This document shows positions 62,947 to 64,000 of a DNA stretch of 64,000 nt, one piece after another. The stretch is from Occultella aeris (GTDB taxonomy: Bacteria; Actinomycetota; Actinomycetes; Actinomycetales; Beutenbergiaceae): assembly GCF_902703175.1 (NCBI RefSeq), contig NZ_CACRYJ010000048.1, forward strand, positions 41,787-105,786, read 5' to 3'. The first letter of the stretch is position 1; every line of letters begins with the position of its first letter. The notes under the pieces are model-generated. The model made no database searches, had not been told where the DNA came from, and was given only the letters and a program-made list of their open reading frames with translations. Both the position numbers and the translations under genes were made by a program.

Positions 62947-64000
62947 GTGACTTCGATACCGGCACCGTCCGAGACCGACACGAGCGCAACGTGGCAGGGC
63001 GCTACCCGCTGGATCTGGGACGACGGCGAGCCCGAGCCCCGGAACGCGTGGCGCTGCTTCCGGCGCCGGTTCGCTGCAGACAAAGGTGGAACGGCGCTGC
63101 TGCGGATCACCGCGGACACCAGGTACGTCGTGTTCGTCAACGGCAAGCGGATCGGGCACGGGCCGGTGCGAGCGTTCGGCGACCGGTGGCCGGTGGACAC
63201 CTGGGACATCTGGTGGCACCTGCGCGAGTACAAGTGGAACACGGTGGCGGTGCTGGTCGCCCACCACGGGGTCGCCACGTTCCAGTCGCTGCCCGGGCGC
63301 GGCGGCCTGCTCGCCGAACTCGACCTCGGCTGGGGGATCCTCGGCACCGACTCGACGTGGGAGGTGGCCACGCACGGGGGCCACGATCCGCGAGCGCCCC
63401 GGATCAGCCCGCAGTTGGCGTTCACCGAGGACGTCGACGGCGCCTGGCAGCCGGACTGGACCGACGGCGGCGACGCCTTCGAGGGCACCTACCCGAAGGG
63501 CCTCGAGGCCGGATGGGCGCCCGCCACGGAGATCGCCGCGCCCGGCGAGGGACCGTGGACCACACTGGTGCCGCGGCCGATCCCGCCACTGCAGGAGGAG
63601 GTCGTCGCACCCGTGGCGGTGCGCTCAGTCGAGCGGGTCCGCCCGTGGCCGGGGAGCTGGACGGTGGACGTCCGGGCGACCTTCGACCCCACCTCGCCCG
63701 CGCACGCGAACCCGAGCGCCTACGGCGGCTACCTTCTCACCGCGCTCACCGTCGCCGAGGCCGGACCGGTGAGCCTCGGCCTGCCGCTGACCACCACACT
63801 CCCACGCGTCCGCGGCATCGCCGTCGACGGGCGGCACTGGGACATCGGGGAGCTGGCGCCCGGGCCCTCGGACCTGCGCACCCTCGACCTCGACCTGGCC
63901 CCCGGCACGCACTGGCTCGCCCTCGACGTGAGCATGTACGACCACGGCTACCCGCTGCCGCTGCTCCTGGACGGCGCCGACCTGACCCACCCGTGGGAGG
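62947..64000 (+). CDS. Alpha-L-rhamnosidase-like protein (N-terminal part)
   Basis: The frame starts at GTG 62947 (MTSIPAPSETDTSATWQGAT) and stays open to the right edge (351 residues). No signal peptide is seen. It begins with a beta-sandwich like those of GH78 rhamnosidases and GH2 enzymes: NAWRCFRRRF, LLRITADTRYVVFVNGKRIG and GPVRAFGDRWPVDTWDIWWH. A GAGGAT element 6 nt before the GTG may be a -10. The catalytic domain is beyond the window, so the activity is uncertain. Confidence 0.7.
   Translation, partial: MTSIPAPSETDTSATWQGATRWIWDDGEPEPRNAWRCFRRRFAADKGGTALLRITADTRYVVFVNGKRIGHGPVRAFGDRWPVDTWDIWWHLREYKWNTVAVLVAHHGVATFQSLPGRGGLLAELDLGWGILGTDSTWEVATHGGHDPRAPRISPQLAFTEDVDGAWQPDWTDGGDAFEGTYPKGLEAGWAPATEIAAPGEGPWTTLVPRPIPPLQEEVVAPVAVRSVERVRPWPGSWTVDVRATFDPTSPAHANPSAYGGYLLTALTVAEAGPVSLGLPLTTTLPRVRGIAVDGRHWDIGELAPGPSDLRTLDLDLAPGTHWLALDVSMYDHGYPLPLLLDGADLTHPWE

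Overview
This is a high-GC actinobacterial chromosome segment. Third codon positions are mostly G or C, GTG starts are common, and there is an actinobacterial orn, a group II truncated haemoglobin, an ROK regulator and an IdeR/DtxR-like iron box. Gene content (many sugar ABC importers, PTS pieces, glycoside hydrolases) resembles free-living Micrococcales such as the Beutenbergiaceae/Ruaniaceae. That placement is an inference and was not tested by search. I see no rRNA, CRISPR array, insertion sequence, phage or plasmid module.

Region by region. 1-7.5 kb: malQ, a glucose-type PTS EIIA and an SDR enzyme (leftward), an MscS channel, PTS EIIB divergent from ptsI, then glbO and tesB. 7.6-15.6 kb: a LacI-controlled catabolic locus with a GH42-like hydrolase carrying a cysteine metal site, a 2-hydroxyacid dehydrogenase, a CUT1 ABC importer, a HIT protein and the LacI gene. 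Two 16-bp operator copies flank or overlap a clear promoter, and a third partial copy covers the regulator's own start. 15.6-23.4 kb: a seven-gene leftward operon for predicted amino-sugar/MurNAc scavenging (binding protein, two permeases, anmK, murQ, murR, GHL10 hydrolase). 23.6-33.5 kb: housekeeping and hypothetical genes (ettA, a thioesterase, an SSB paralogue, a pair of P-loop GTPases, tRNA-Arg, a HerA-like ATPase). 33.7-37.7 kb: a siderophore ABC importer behind an iron box. 37.7-40.3 kb: a TetR / TIM-barrel / CPBP operon. 40.3-50.9 kb: mixed single genes (VOC, DUF1697, orn, tRNA-His, DUF1269, ATP-grasp, pip, HNH, GH76, tRNA-Lys, bcp, HAD, tRNA-Leu, nth). 50.9-61.4 kb: ROK regulator, peptide-type ABC importer, and a divergent GH2 beta-mannosidase coupled to a LacI-type ligand domain that has no DNA-binding domain. 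61.4-64 kb: DUF4916, DUF3054, GNAT, and the start of a rhamnosidase-like protein cut by the window edge.

Taken together the window is mostly carbohydrate scavenging: four ABC importers (three for sugars or glycans, one for iron), general PTS components, and hydrolases for mannans, peptidoglycan and unknown glycans, each tied to a local regulator. A second theme is leaderless translation: at least nine genes begin 6-7 nt after a TANNNT -10 box.
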